Shown piece by piece: positions 1 through 10,556 of a stretch of DNA of 64,000 nt (positions are counted from its first letter, which is position 1; each line of letters starts with the position of its first letter). Origin of the DNA: Heligmosomoides polygyrus polygyrus (taxonomy: Eukaryota; Nematoda; Chromadorea; Rhabditida; Heligmosomidae); contig OX377202.1 in NCBI GenBank assembly GCA_947396885.1, forward strand, positions 69,846,643 to 69,910,642. The letters are read 5' to 3'. The notes beneath the pieces are model-generated. The model worked only from the letters and a program-made list of their open reading frames with translations. It searched no databases and was not told the DNA's origin. A program made the translations under genes and the position numbers.

Positions 1-29
1 GGTACTTTTTGATGAGGTGCCCAAAACTC

Positions 30-1010
30 TCCAGTTGTCGAAACTGCCTTAGTTCCAGCTGCCATTTTAGAGCTGCGGAGGGCAGCGGTGAAGATTCTTC
101 CGCCCTTACTTGCCCACATTTGAGTTTTTGACACAACAGATAGCACCATTTTGTTCAACTCGAAAAGGTCTATCGAACGGTATTAATTTCGGCCAATTCC
201 GGGAAAATTGATTTTTTGACAATTTCACTCGAGGACGAGGGCGCTCTTCGCCGAGCCTGCCCGGACGATGACGTCATCGAAAATCGACGATTTCGAAAAT
301 TGCCAAATGTTCTTGTCCAAACTTCATTCAAATTCATCTAGGGGGTTATTTGATGCGCTGATTACGAATCCGATGTTCTTTTTTGAAAATTGCGCCGATT
401 TCGACAGGTTTTGAATTTCCTTCTGGATAACTGAGGGTGGTCGGGTCAGGAACACCGATTTTGCTCAAACTTAGTCAAAGGGCAGGGTTTATTCAGGGTG
501 CCGAATACGATGCGAAGTCCATTTGGCCGATTATGACAGGAAACCACCCATACCGATAACTGAGGGTGGTCAGTGATCCTGACCCTACCAACCTCAAATG
601 GCTGTAACATGCCAAAATCGGTAGAGTTTTTAAAAATGGAAATCGGATTCGTAATAGGCGCTTCAGATAACCCTCATGACGATTCTGGACGAAGCCCTGA
701 CAAAAAATTCGACAAATTTGGAAAGCATCGATTTCCGATGACGTCATTGTCCTTCTGCCGCGGTCTTGAGCCTTGATGCGGCTTTGATGCGAAATTGTCA
801 AAAAATCGATATTCCCAGAATTGGTCTAGATTAATACCATTCGATAGAGCCTCTCGAGCTGAACAGAGTGGTACCATTGAGAGCATCGAGAACTCGAATG
901 TGGGCGAGTAAGGGCGCGGAAGGAACTTCGCGCCGTCGCCCTCCGAGGCTCCAAAATGGCAGATTGTGCTAAAGCAGTTAAGCCATCTGGAGAGCTGCGA
1001 GCATGACGTC
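30..1010. repeat. Large imperfect foldback (inverted-repeat) element
   Basis: The reverse complement of about 30-430 aligns along its whole length with about 590-1000, leaving a centre of roughly 160 bp. Shared landmarks include the CRE-like palindrome TGACGTCA at 269-276 and 739-746, a TTGTCAAAAAATC stretch, and an ATGTGGGC(A/G)AGTAAGGGCG block near the outer ends. Divergence is substantial, so the structure is old. No transposase is visible. It is probably a non-autonomous foldback or MITE-like element; the exact ends and any target duplication cannot be set by eye. Confidence 0.7.
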
Positions 1011-1290
1011 GTAAAATGCCTTCGGTGGTTTACTCGTCCGCGAGTTTGCATGCCGTTAGCTCGCCTCGTGCACCTGCAGCGGTCGACCGAAATCTGAAAA
1101 AATCGTGTCACACATGCCCAACCCGCATTTTCGCACCGCCGTAACCTTGCCAATTGGTAAGATAATTTGCTGTGCTTTGACGCTTTACTAGGGCATATTT
1201 CTGCCTACTGAATCCACACGTTCCGGCCAGAAAGATTGGAAGCTGACAGAGTTACCGCGCTCCGAACACGCCCGCGCGTGCAATTTAGCA
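796..1290 (+). repeat. Direct repeat copy A (682-bp spacing)
   Basis: This stretch recurs at 1479-1975 in the same orientation with a constant offset of about 682 bp. Its first part is the right arm of the foldback element; its second part, from the GTTAGCTCGCCTCGTG motif onward, is outside the arms. The pair therefore looks like a segmental tandem duplication of the right half of the element plus flank. Open frames here are short and not conserved between copies, so I see no gene. Confidence 0.75.
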
Positions 1291-1348
1291 CATCAACGGT
1301 CTAGGTTTTCCTTGCTCTTACACACCCAAACACGTTTCTCGCCAATCA

Positions 1349-1562
1349 TAGTAACACCGCTCAATTCAGCACGAAAAGCTCTACGAAACGGTATGAAACT
1401 CGACCAATTTCGGAAAAGTCGATTTTCGATGACGTCATCGTCCATCTGGCGCGGCCTAGAGGCCGTCTTCGATGAGAAGCTGTCAAAAAATCGATGTTTT
1501 CAAAATTGGTCGGAAATGATACCGTTCGATAGAACTTTTTGAGCTGAACAGAATGGTGCCCT
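1349..1562. repeat. Partial palindrome of the foldback family
   Basis: Positions 1349-1440 are the inverted counterpart of 1475-1562. The outer landmark is a run reading CAGCACGAAAAGCTCTACG on one side and its complement-like form on the other, and the TGACGTCA palindrome is at 1430-1437. It is a shortened second version of the 30-1010 structure, with most of its left arm missing. Confidence 0.6.
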
Positions 1563-1975
1563 GGCTGGTGATCGAAAGCTCGAATGTGGGCGAGTAAGGG
1601 CGGAAGCAGCTTCACCGCTGCCCTCCGCCGCTCTAAAATGGCAGATGGGGTTAAGGCAGTTTAGGCAGCTGGAGAGTTAGGAGCAGATCGTCGTAAAGCG
1701 CCTTCAGCGCCTTGCTCATCCGCGAGTTTGCATGCTGTTAGCTCGCCTCGTGTACCCGCAGCGGTCGACCGAATTCTGAAAAAGTCGTGTCACGCATGCC
1801 CAACCTGCATTTTCACACCACCGTAACCTTGCCAATTCGTAAGATAATTTGCTGTGCTTTGGCGCTTCACTAGAGCATATTACTGCCTACGGAACCCACA
1901 CGTCCCAGCCATAAAGGTTGGAAGCTGACAGAGTTATCGCGCTCCGAACACGCCTGCGCGTGCAATTTGCGAGCT
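1479..1975 (+). repeat. Direct repeat copy B (682-bp spacing)
   Basis: Second copy of the 796-1290 unit, diverged by point changes and small indels. The shared stretch runs from the TGTCAAAAAATCGAT block through the GTGGGCGAGTAAGGGCG block to a TGCAATTTG end. It is preceded by an inverted partial arm at 1349-1440, so this copy also sits in a small palindrome. Confidence 0.75.
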
Positions 1976-1982
1976 GTCGCGC

Positions 1983-2190
1983 CCAGTCGATTGATAGATT
2001 CGATCCTATATACATTGTGCATAGCGCACTCCATAGTCTCGCTGGAGCAGAGTACAGCAATTTCTGAGTAGGGCGACTGAGAATTTCTCATAAAACTCCC
2101 TAAATGCTCTTCAAACTGTACCCCCTCGATTGATAGGTTCGGTCCTATATGCATTGTGCACGGCGCACTCTCAGACGATTCCTGGCATGA
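1983..2190 (+). repeat. Short diverged direct repeat pair
   Basis: A block of about 50 bp reading TCGATTGATAG, then TTCG(A/G)TCCTATAT(A/G)CATTGTGC and GCGCACTC, occurs at about 1986-2030 and again at about 2124-2172 in the same orientation. I recognise no protein or RNA gene in it. Confidence 0.55.
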
Positions 2191-3580
2191 CAAAACACCT
2201 TACGCCATGCTTGAGATGCTCCGAGAACATGCAGGTCCCTGAATATAAGCTTCTCCAATGGCAAAAAGTCTGCTCCCGTCATCTTTGACCACCCACTGCG
2301 AAAATGCGGTGGTTTGGCGAAGATGTATATATGGTTGTGTAGATCTCGAGGAGACGAATCGAACGGTACCAACCGTTTCTCAAAAAACCTCAAATTAGAG
2401 GAATTGTGAGCATGCAACTGTTTTGGCGCCTTGCGGCCGACAACTCGTCCGCGGCCGGCCTTCTCAATGGAGCGCAAGTTTTCAATTTTGGCCATTTTTG
2501 ATCTTTCGTATGAAATGTATATACCAAACGATAGAGCTCGATCTCCTGAGTTCAAATATACTTTTGGTTTTTCAAAAGGATGAATTTTGGGCGAGTTATA
2601 GCAAAAAGACGCAAAAACCGCAAAAGTGCGGCTTTTTCGGCGTCTATTCAAAAGACGCGTCCGGTACTGTATTTCTTGGATCTTCCATCAGTCTCTGACA
2701 ATCCTTTCACCACACTGCAAAGCCTTTCCTCTAGCAGTCCTAGGTTAGATGGCACTTGTTGCATTGCTCTTCTATACATCTATGGTTACGCTGTGGGTGT
2801 CTGTCTGTCCCAGGTAATGCGGACTTTCCTAAGCACAAGCGGAGAGCGTGGATTTGTCCGCTGAATGCGATTCTTCGTCATTTGGCTCATAAACATTATT
2901 TCCGGTGATTCCGGCACGAAAACCATTTCCCTAGGGTGACGGAAAAACCGTTTCAACGCTCTGAAAAACGATCGTCTTCCGGTGGATTACGCCTTCTTGA
3001 GACCACCCAAGTGGAAAAGTGCGCGCGCCGCATTGTGCTTTCGGGGTCAAGTTAGCTGCTGAACGTTGACGTCCCTCGAAAAGGACAAAGACATGACGAA
3101 AACTCGGAAGTGCTCCGGGAGACGAAAAGAAGGATACGTCCGGGAGCATAATAGAATGTATAAGAGGGACAAAACGGAATATTGGCTTCAGACATTTTTA
3201 GGCGCCCTAGAAAATTGGTTTAAAAAGCAAATAAGACTAGAGCATGGTTCTCAACTATTTGCAGATCACCGAAAGCTTTGACGCATTTCCGGTAGACTCC
3301 GATCAACAACACACATATGGCGGGATATTCCAGTAGTTTACGAAAGAAGAAGAACTACGTGGATCGTCTTTGAACATCATAGCAGTGAGCGAGACAACAC
3401 AAAGCTTCCACCATACCTAGTGAGTTCAACAACTCCTATAGCCCATGGGAGGAACGAGACTACTGAAATGTGAAGGGCCGCAAGAAGCACACAATAAACC
3501 TTCTGAAGTGCAGGATGAAGCTCAACTCTGAACGAGATGGGCTCCGCAGTGCTATAGGAAGCAACTGTTCAGAACGCTTC
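2191..3580. other. No supported gene; unclassified interspersed sequence
   Basis: Only short open frames (up to about 170 codons on the minus strand at 2145-2651) with no domain I recognise. A palindrome-prone stretch at 2600-2660 has phased AAAAAGACGC and GGCGTCTATTC motifs. The stretch 2700-2870, with a GTCTGTCTGTCCCAG motif, has the look of a dispersed repeat but I have no second copy in this window to prove it. Confidence 0.4.
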
Positions 3581-3699
3581 TAATGCTCTCCTCACAAATA
3601 TATCTTTTTCTACAGACAAAATCCTATGTTTGACGACGAAGTGAACGTTTTCCAAACGGAAACGGGCTTCATACAGGCTAAACTACAGACTCTCCAATA

Positions 3700-3770
3700 C
3701 GGTTGGAATAATTCATTCTTCAAGGAAAATTTAGTATAACTTTTTTGAAGTTTTTTAGTTCAGCAGCCCG
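3700..3770 (+). repeat. Short repeat, inverted copy at 4590-4645
   Basis: The TTCAAGGAAAATTT(T)AGT motif followed by a TTTTTTGAAGTTTT-like run at 3716-3765 is found in inverted form at about 4590-4645. A related ATTTTCCTTGAAC motif is at about 38156-38170. The two copies near 4 kb flank the decayed LINE fragment, so they may be outer parts of an element into which the LINE fell, but that is inference. Confidence 0.45.
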
Positions 3771-4024
3771 AATGAGTGGAACATTTTTTATTTTCTTAGA
3801 AAATTAACAATTTAAATTTTGTTTTAAAGCACAACAAGAAAGTATTAACATAGTGCATGAAAAGACTAGATCGCGCCAAGCACTCGAAATCGTCGCAATT
3901 TTTAATTGATTGATAGTGTAAATGCCGAAACATCAAAGTGAGGATGTGTGTGTGTGTTATTTACAATTGTATATGTTGCATCGCCAAAAGTGCGAAACTC
4001 CATAAAAACCTTTCGATATCGCTA

Positions 4025-4620
4025 AAGTTCCGATGGAAAAGTTGATATTAAAGATGGACCCGGCAGGACTTTATCACATGATCATCAAATGGGCTAGGGA
4101 ATTTCTGTCTAAAAGAACCTATCATTTTTCAGGATTCAAGGCCAGTATTCCAAAGTCTTTTCTGCATTAAGCGGTGTTCCACAAGGTGGAGTACTGTGCC
4201 CTATACTATTTCTGTTCTATGCGTACGAACTTCCGAGCACTCCCACTGATTTTGGAGGGACATGCAAAATGTATGCTGGTGATGCAAAGGTCTACAAAAG
4301 GATTGATAACGACGAGGACTCAAAAGCCCTTCCAGCTGGCTATTGATTTCATTAGTCGCTGGGTATAAATATGAAAACAGCCTTTTGTAACTGGAAAAAA
4401 ACACTTTCTGATGATCGGGCCTAAAAACCGCCCTAAAATTGAATACCAACGGCCAGGTTTTAAGCAGGATCGATGAAGTGCAAGATCTTGGATACATAAT
4501 GAGGAGCGACCTGCATTTTTCCAGACGCTGTATTGCTACAGTAAAAAAGCCAACTATCGGGTTTACAGACCTACGGCCAACCATGTACTGGATGGGGAAA
4601 TTAAAACTTCAAGAAAAGTC
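4025..4620 (+). pseudogene. Decayed LINE (CR1/Jockey-like) reverse transcriptase fragment
   Basis: In pieces of different frames one can read the hallmarks of a non-LTR reverse transcriptase: WAREFLSKRTYHF (the strand just before the palm), SGVPQGG.LCPILFLFYAYELPS at 4170-4240 (the GVPQGS box), and KMYAGDAKVYKRID, where the YADD catalytic box has become YAGD. Further on, VDEVQDLGYIMRSDLHFSR at 4460-4530 is the usual post-palm segment. At least two frameshifts and internal stops are present and the first Asp of the YADD pair is lost, so this is a dead copy. It lacks the endonuclease domain. Confidence 0.75.
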
Positions 4621-4639
4621 ATAACTAAAATTTTCCTTG

Positions 4640-4800
4640 AACAGTAAACTGCTCCAACCCTTTTGAAGAGTCTCTAGTTTAATGTGGAAGGAGCTCGTTC
4701 TGATTTGAAAGATGTTCTCTTTGACTTTAAGCTCGTTAGGCTTCCTCAAAAGAGTGCTCAGTTTGACGTGAAGTGTCCAGTTTGACGAAAAATTGTACAT
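4640..4800 (+). repeat. AGTTTAAT-type short tandem repeat, copy 1
   Basis: A run of loosely repeated units of about 20-25 bp built from GAGTCTCTAGTTTAAT, GTTCTGATTTGAAAGATGT and GTGTCCAGTTTGACG motifs. Related blocks with the same order of motifs are at 9690-9812, at 38395-38480 and (inverted) at 35075-35155. The function is unknown; it looks like a dispersed minisatellite that travels with other repeats. Confidence 0.6.
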
Positions 4801-5885
4801 CTACAGTGTATCAGCGGCGAGCATTCCAGCACCAGCCCTTCACCGGTACGGGTGCTAGACATTCCTCCACGGCTAACACTCCAAGTCGCGAAAAATACGA
4901 TCCTTACCACTTTAAGCCGTTGCAGCACCTCACGTACTCCTCAACTAGAGTCACGATGTGATTTCTCTAAAATTCAGGGACGTTGATGTGAATAGTATGC
5001 GTATCCCACATTTCGAATAATGTATGCAGGGTTTCTTTGTTTTGGACGCTCGTATACAACGATTTCACATGACTCAATTACGCAACTTTTGTCCAGATTA
5101 GAGCTGCGCTGAAGTTCACGGAACTTGCTTTTGTTGGTCAGGTGAAAGAGAACCTTGCCCAAAAACTGGTTCACAGCACTGTTAAGAAGCCAAGAAATTC
5201 GATTGGTCCTCCAACATACCTGGTTATTGACCTCCTTTTGTACGTGTCCTGTAGCGCTGACAAGACATCCTGCTAAGAATGCTTACGGGTTTCGATAAGG
5301 CTGTAGAATACTGGGCAGCAATGGCTGTTCAGTTTGAGATTCCTAAGAAGCTTCCTGTAGATTCCCACAGACCCTGCAACTGTCGCCCACACATGATTAG
5401 GCTCCCAGAAAAAATAAAGGAACAACAAACAATTAACAATATCACGAAGTCATGCTCACTAACGCGTTCGCGGTCTAGCGACTGCGGCCTAACTACGAAT
5501 TCCTCTCCTTTATCAGTGACAGTAGTGCGCAGAGTACCATTACATCTTGGTTCGCGTAATCCTGTGAGTCTCCGCCATTGCGCACTGTTCGAGTTTGCGT
5601 TGCGACATGGTCTGGGATAGTTCACAATAGCTATCACGTGAAATGACAAAATTCTCTGTCTGATTCCGGCATGGGATCAGCTGTTTATAAAAATTTCGAG
5701 GAAACGGTTAAACTGGCAAGCTTCGGCCTGAGGCGTCAGCTTGCCCTTGCAAATCGCTCTGGAATTTATTACGCCTTTGATCTTTAATCCTCCGTAAGCC
5801 AACCTCAGCTTTTCGGAAGGTGTTGATGTTCAGCAAAGGCGAAAAGGATGGACCCAAACTCAAAACGCTTGAAGCATTAGAGAAC
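4801..5885. other. No supported gene
   Basis: Mixed-composition sequence with short open frames on both strands (up to 113 codons at 5279-5620). None shows a recognisable domain. This is the left flank of the hAT insertion; if a host exon or older repeat lies here I cannot identify it. Confidence 0.4.
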
Positions 5886-5893
5886 ATCTACGT
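5886..5893 (+). repeat. 8-bp target-site duplication, left
   Basis: ATCTACGT lies immediately before the element end CAGGGATGGGCGG and is repeated exactly at 8600-8607 after the other end. An 8-bp duplication is characteristic of the hAT superfamily. Confidence 0.9.
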
Positions 5894-6409
5894 CAGGGAT
5901 GGGCGGAATTTCTGTTTTCTGTTTTCTGTTTTCTGATTTTCTGGCCATTTTGGGCAAATTTTTTCTGTTTTCTGTTTTCTGGGAAAATGGCCAAAAATTG
6001 GCCAGAAAACAGAAAATGGAGTTGCGAACAAAATTTTATTACAGAAATCCAATAAAAAGAATCCAAAATGTATCGTAGAATAATGAGCTTTATTCCAAAA
6101 TAGTGTTTCTACAGTATCTTACATGGTAAGCATGTGGCGTTTTTTGGATGTGCTCATGTAGTAATTGCGCCATATGCTCATGAACTATGCCTCTTTGTTT
6201 GCTTGATTGATTGTGTAAGTGCTGCTGGCAAGGAGTATAGGAGTATATCATAGGGCATTTTAAGACTTTCATAATTTGGCTTCGTATTCTTTTCGATTTT
6301 AGTAGTAGTTTGGACCGTCTACGATCACTAAAAATTTTATTTTAAAACTATAAAATTAGTACTCTGAGGGGCATTTAATTATGTATTAACTAACCACTTG
6401 TCCTAGAGT

Positions 6410-7700
6410 TACTGAGGGTAGGGTGGGCACCAGCAGCGTCTCCATACGTTCATGCCGCGTGCCAGGGTGCTCCAGGGTGCTCCATGGATCCTTTTCGCTC
6501 GTGGTACACGAATAGCGTCATATTGTTTGTTCAGGGCTTTGGCGAAGAAGTCCGACCAACGCGTTATTGGGCATCCTGGTGTTCGCTTGACATCCCACGG
6601 AATCTAGTCGGTGTCTGCGAAGCGCATTACGTGGCCCACCTAATTTTCGACCTTGGTCATGCGGCAGCATCTCTGATCTTCGAACGTCGGCGAAGCTCGG
6701 AAGTCTCGAGGCCTTCTCTCACTTGCGTGAGTCGTGTCACCCCGAGCATCGTCCTCTCCATTCCACGCTGCGCGACGCTGATCGCTTGTTCATCCTGCTT
6801 TTGTAGAGCCCAGGTCTCTGATCCGTATGTTAGGGCAGAAAAAACAGTGAAGTCGAAAAGGTAGGTACGGAGCCCCGACGTTCTTCGTCTTCTCCACTGC
6901 TCTTTCGACACTCTTGACAGCTCCTCAAGCCGCTCGTTTCCTCCTGCTCAACTCCGGCGCTAGTTAGTTGGTGATGTTGACTTCGCGACCCAGATACACG
7001 TATCTGTAGCATTCGAAGATGTTCGTTCCGTTGAGCGAGGATGAGGCATCCGAAACTCGTCCGTTCCCCATGAACATCGTCTTCGTAAGAATCAGCTGCA
7101 GTCCAACATTCCCACATATGTACACGATCAAAGTCGGCCAGCATTCGCTCCGCCTGGCTAGCGCTCGGTGTTAGGTGGTGTAGCTGCCATCCGTCGTCTT
7201 TCACTTCCGTGTCTTCCCATTCTAGTTCGCAAATGATGTTTTTGAGGGTGGCGCTGAAGAGAACCGGGGATACCCTCTCATCGAACCTCTCTGTTCACGT
7301 TGGCAACGACTTGTTGTAGAATGGCGAAACCTTTGTCGTGAATCCACTGTACAGCTCTCGAAGGATTCTGACGTACAGAGTAGGAACGCCCTGAGTGAGC
7401 AGGGCTTCGAGGACCGCTTCAGTCTCGACAGAGTCGAATGCCTTCTTCAGATCGACGAACGTAAGGCACAGCGGCAGCTTGTACTCTCGCGACACTTCGA
7501 TGAGCTTCGTAATGGTGTGTGTGGAGGATCGTGCGGAATCCTCTCTGAAATCCTGCCTGTTCGCATGACTGTCCCTATTCAGGATTACTCGACTAAACAG
7601 CTTGTAGACTGCGAGCATCAGGCAGATCGCGCGATTGTTGCTAATGCCGTGCACTCCTCTGTACACCAAGGCGGTTCTTCTGATCTTCCGCTGAGATGTA
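6410..7700 (-). pseudogene. RTE-clade LINE fragment (reverse transcriptase and C-terminus)
   Basis: Read on the minus strand from about 7700 down. It opens in the region just before the palm (VYKLFSRVILNR), then has the first catalytic Asp in LTFVDLKKAFDSVETEAV (about 7450-7480) and the QGVPTLYVRILRELYSGF stretch. At about 7160-7200 the text runs WQLHHL directly into TPSASQAERMLADFD; the FADD-containing strand expected between them is absent, so the catalytic core is deleted. The C-terminal thumb-like part (LTYGSETWALQKQDEQ at 6780-6850) and the tail towards 6420 follow in other frames. Several frameshifts and stops mark a dead copy. The endonuclease half is missing. It lies wholly within the hAT element. 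Confidence 0.85.
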
Positions 7701-7721
7701 ATATGGTGTGTAGATATGAGG

Positions 7722-7795
<74 letters not shown>
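7722..7795. repeat. (TAA)n microsatellite
   Basis: About 24 uninterrupted TAA/ATA units next to the RTE fragment. The array lies on the 5' side of that minus-strand fragment, so it is not its 3' tail. Length is likely to vary between individuals. Confidence 0.95.
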
Positions 7796-7796
<1 letters not shown>

Positions 7797-8599
7797 TGAT
7801 GGAGAGGGTATATGCTCGGTCTTCATTGTATGGTGTCTACGCATTCAAGAAAGCACCTCCGCCCAAGACCTATTGTGCTGACAGCCTCCTCAGACACAAT
7901 CTCGTGTTGTTCTGTGAAATTCACATCTTTAGTCGGCTAAGTAGTAAGGTGCTGTAAAGAGCATTTATGTTGGCCTGAAAATTTTCAGCTAGGCCACTTA
8001 CAAGGAAAGGTATTCCCGAGGAACGCAACGAACTAGGAATACAGATTCTGGCGGAGCCAGTAATACCAACAAATCTCTGCACAGCTTTTGAGCATGTTGC
8101 GAGAGTGTGTCTACAAACTCTAGCAATTGAGTTGATGCAAACAGTGATCACTGAGCCTTCATCGTGTTCGGTACTCTAAAAGGCCAGTTTCTTACTAGTG
8201 GGACCATTATTTAATTGAGGCGTTAGAGGTGAAACAGAGCTTATGAGTAATGTTGTATACTTCAAGGGTCGAGATTCCTAGGTTCTATCAGTCCACGTTT
8301 AAACTTGCTGATTGCAGTGCACTGAAGTATAATAGAAATTTTTATAAACGCGCGCAAATTAAAACGCTGGTCTACGACTACATTTCTAGTCATACAAAAG
8401 CATTTGCTACTGGAAATATGGATCTTTGGGTAAAATAATTAGGTCATGTGATAATTTCGAAATTTTCTGTTTTCTGTTTTCTGTTTTCTGATTTTCTGGC
8501 GTTTTTGGCGTTTCTGTTTTCTGATTTCTGTTTTCTGACGAAAGCGATTTTCTGTTTTCTGTTTTCTGGGAAAATTTTCAAAATTTCCGCCCATCCCTG

Positions 8600-8607
8600 A
8601 TCTACGT
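8600..8607 (+). repeat. 8-bp target-site duplication, right
   Basis: ATCTACGT directly after the right end of the hAT-type element; exact copy of 5886-5893. Confidence 0.9.
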
Positions 8608-9689
8608 GCCGCCCAGCAGTGTGGCTCTAGCAGTTTGATCAATACTGATCGTGAGACCTCAGAGACGTTCAGGTGCTGGACAAGTGACGAGCTGCTCTCC
8701 TCGTCGCGACTCCAAACGAGTCGATCGCAGAGGTCTGTCATAGTTTGCACAGAGTACCCTTAAATCATTTCTGCAATGTCAGCCGCTACCACTACCGCTG
8801 CCGCATTTGCACCACCGCTACTATCACTTTTCAAAGTTGAAAACCACAGTTGAATGCTGTTCAATGATGTTGTCTTGGTGAATACGTATTCCCAGTGATA
8901 ACATCACAGAGAAACTGGCTCGAAACTGACTTTATGACAGGCGCCTTTCGCAAAACGCTGTATGTCCAAGTGACAACACTGAAGATCACTCCAAGACCAG
9001 AGAAATCTACGAGCTCTAGCGCACAGCTTGTCGCGCAATTTACGTCTGCTAACAGCGTGTGTAAAAGAGCATACTAGTAAGTGCGTGGATTACTAGGTAG
9101 CCTGTCTGGCAACCATCGGTCAATGTTCACGATGTTAGCCACTTTTTTGATGCGAAAGTGAATGATTTTAGTAGCAGACGAAGAAATCTCTGCGAGGAAA
9201 GCATCAGAAGCGTTTTGTACTTTTGTGAAAAGGGCGGCAATGAACAACCGAAATGAGTGCGTGTCCGTTTCAAGTGATCTCCTGTGCTTTGTTTCACTCC
9301 GCGAGCTGTAGTACGAGCAATCAGCCATGCCTAGGAGTGTCCTGTTGTAGATGGCATGTCCAGAAGCGTCTAGCTGTACGACGACTGCACAGTATGTTTC
9401 GTTCGCTCTTGCTGGTCGGCTAGCAGAAGACCATCGTGCTCCGATAGATGAAGATCTGTGCGCGGGTTTACCTCTCACCACTAGGCTTTTTGGTCACAGA
9501 TTTGCGTCAAAATCGCTTGAGCAGACAAAGCGCTTGGAGGAGTAAACTGTACATCAAAATTGTTGTGCCACATTCAAGTTTCTGAAGATGTCTATTTCTT
9601 CAAAACGCAAGACAAAAACCTCGTGTTGATTAACTACAGTTACACTACAATTCTATGGAACAAAATAATATTCTCACCGTGCCTGAAGG
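8608..9689. other. No supported gene; one 135-codon minus-strand open frame
   Basis: The open frame at 9074-9481 (minus) encodes a basic, serine- and arginine-rich product with no domain I know. It lacks a clear signal peptide or membrane segment. It could be chance, part of an old repeat, or an exon. The stretch 8620-8760 has a minus-strand frame of about 50 codons adjoining the hAT insertion, also unrecognised. Confidence 0.3.
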
Positions 9690-9812
9690 TCTCCTGTTTA
9701 ATTTGGAAGACGTTTGCCTTGATTTCAAGAGCGCCAATCTTGCTTAGAAGAGTGTTCAATGTGATTTGAAAAGAGTTCGATTTTTTTTGAAAGGTGTCCA
9801 ACTTAACATGAA
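9690..9812 (+). repeat. AGTTTAAT-type short tandem repeat, copy 2
   Basis: Contains CTCCTGTTTAATTTGGAAGA, CTTGATTTCAAGAG and GAGTGTTCAATGTGATTTG motifs in the same order as the block at 4640-4800. Confidence 0.55.
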
Positions 9813-9976
9813 AATGCTAACAATGGCAAGCTTGGTAGCGCAATGGAAGTGGTCACTTGCTGAGCCCAACAAGTCGTTCTAGAGGTCAAATAAGCGACGA
9901 AGTTGCCTCAATAATAACACGTACAGTAGCCTCCACGACTAAACAGGAATCTGTCACCCGCCTGTCCGCCTGGGAG

Positions 9977-10002
9977 GTTGAGTGCTCCTCTCCAATTCAA
10001 AT
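9977..10002 (+). repeat. 26-bp target-site duplication, left
   Basis: The 26-bp sequence at 9977-10002 (starting GTTGAGTGCTCC, ending TTCAAAT) is repeated exactly at 10494-10519. It brackets a retroposon-like insertion whose (TAAA)n tail abuts this copy. The last 14 bp of the same sequence appear a third time at 11087-11100. Confidence 0.9.
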
Positions 10003-10493
10003 AGCAATCAAATTTATTTATTTATTTATTTATTTATTTGGGCGCGTGTAGCGCAGTTGGAGGAGGCGCGACTGCCGCGTGCACCCGATACCAGGTTTCT
10101 GTTTCGGATTTCCCGCCCAGGCCAACCAAGCCTTCCATCCCTCCGGGGTCGGTGAATTGGTACCAGACTTGTCTGGGAAGGATAAAGCGCTGACTTGTTC
10201 ATCGACTGGCCACCGCAAGTCATTGTATGGCCAAATACGCATTCACGTCGCCTCCACGACATCCCGTAGAAGTAGAATGCGCTGGCGCATCCCAGAAGGG
10301 AATGAGTAACGCCGTCCTTTATCCTTTATCCTTTATTTATTTATTTATCAATGTTGAAGAGACGTGTCAAACCCTGGGACAATACAAAATTAAACGGCAA
10401 CAATTGTGGCAGGAAGAAAAATCATAACACGAACACGACAATATTAGTGGGCGGTAGCTGTAGTCCTCAGCAACATACCAAAGATGCAGGGAA
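10003..10493 (-). mobile_element. 5'-truncated retroposon with (TAAA)n tail, carrying a SINE
   Basis: The segment between the two 26-bp repeats reads, on the minus strand, as about 140 bp of non-coding sequence (10350-10493) followed by a (TAAA)n tail that ends next to the left repeat at 10003. That polarity (tail on the 3' side, long target duplication) fits LINE-mediated insertion. The tail is split by the SINE at 10040-10349: TTTA repeats lie on both sides of it. The family of the truncated body is not recognisable. Confidence 0.7.
10040..10349 (+). mobile_element. tRNA-derived SINE (family A)
   Basis: About 300 bp with a tRNA-like head: an A-box-like GTAGCGCAGTTGGAGG near 10048 and a B-box-like region near 10095-10115 (degenerate here; the copy at 53858 has GGTTCGGATTTTCC). 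The body has the hallmark GGTGAATTGGTACCAGAC and TTGTATGGCCAAA blocks and the tail is built of CCTTTAT units. Related copies are at 23776-24082 (minus), 47797-47985 (minus), 53858-54158, 59415-59560 and 63341-63845. RNA polymerase III would transcribe an intact copy. It has no coding capacity; open frames across it are incidental. Confidence 0.8.
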
Positions 10494-10519
10494 GTTGAGT
10501 GCTCCTCTCCAATTCAAAT

Positions 10520-10525
10520 CTTCTT

Positions 10526-10556
<31 letters not shown>

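Larger units (their letters stand above)
5894..8599. mobile_element. hAT-type DNA transposon, non-autonomous, with nested insertions
   Basis: The ends are inverted repeats: CAGGGATGGGCGGAA at 5894 and its complement TTCCGCCCATCCCTG ending at 8599, flanked by a perfect 8-bp duplication (ATCTACGT). Both ends carry subterminal arrays of TTTCTG units (5915-5990 and 8460-8570), which in hAT elements commonly bind transposase. The 2.7-kb interior holds no hAT transposase (no RW or dimerisation-domain sequence seen). It contains a minus-strand RTE fragment and a TAA microsatellite, so the element was invaded after or before moving. The perfect duplication suggests the insertion is younger than most repeats here. 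Confidence 0.9.

Noticed and set aside
7641..7844. Poly-tyrosine or poly-asparagine protein over the TAA array
   Set aside because: Product of translating a microsatellite.
9074..9481. 135-codon minus-strand frame as a gene
   Set aside because: Not recognised, no signal peptide, and the surrounding sequence is repeat-rich; left as an open question in the region entry.
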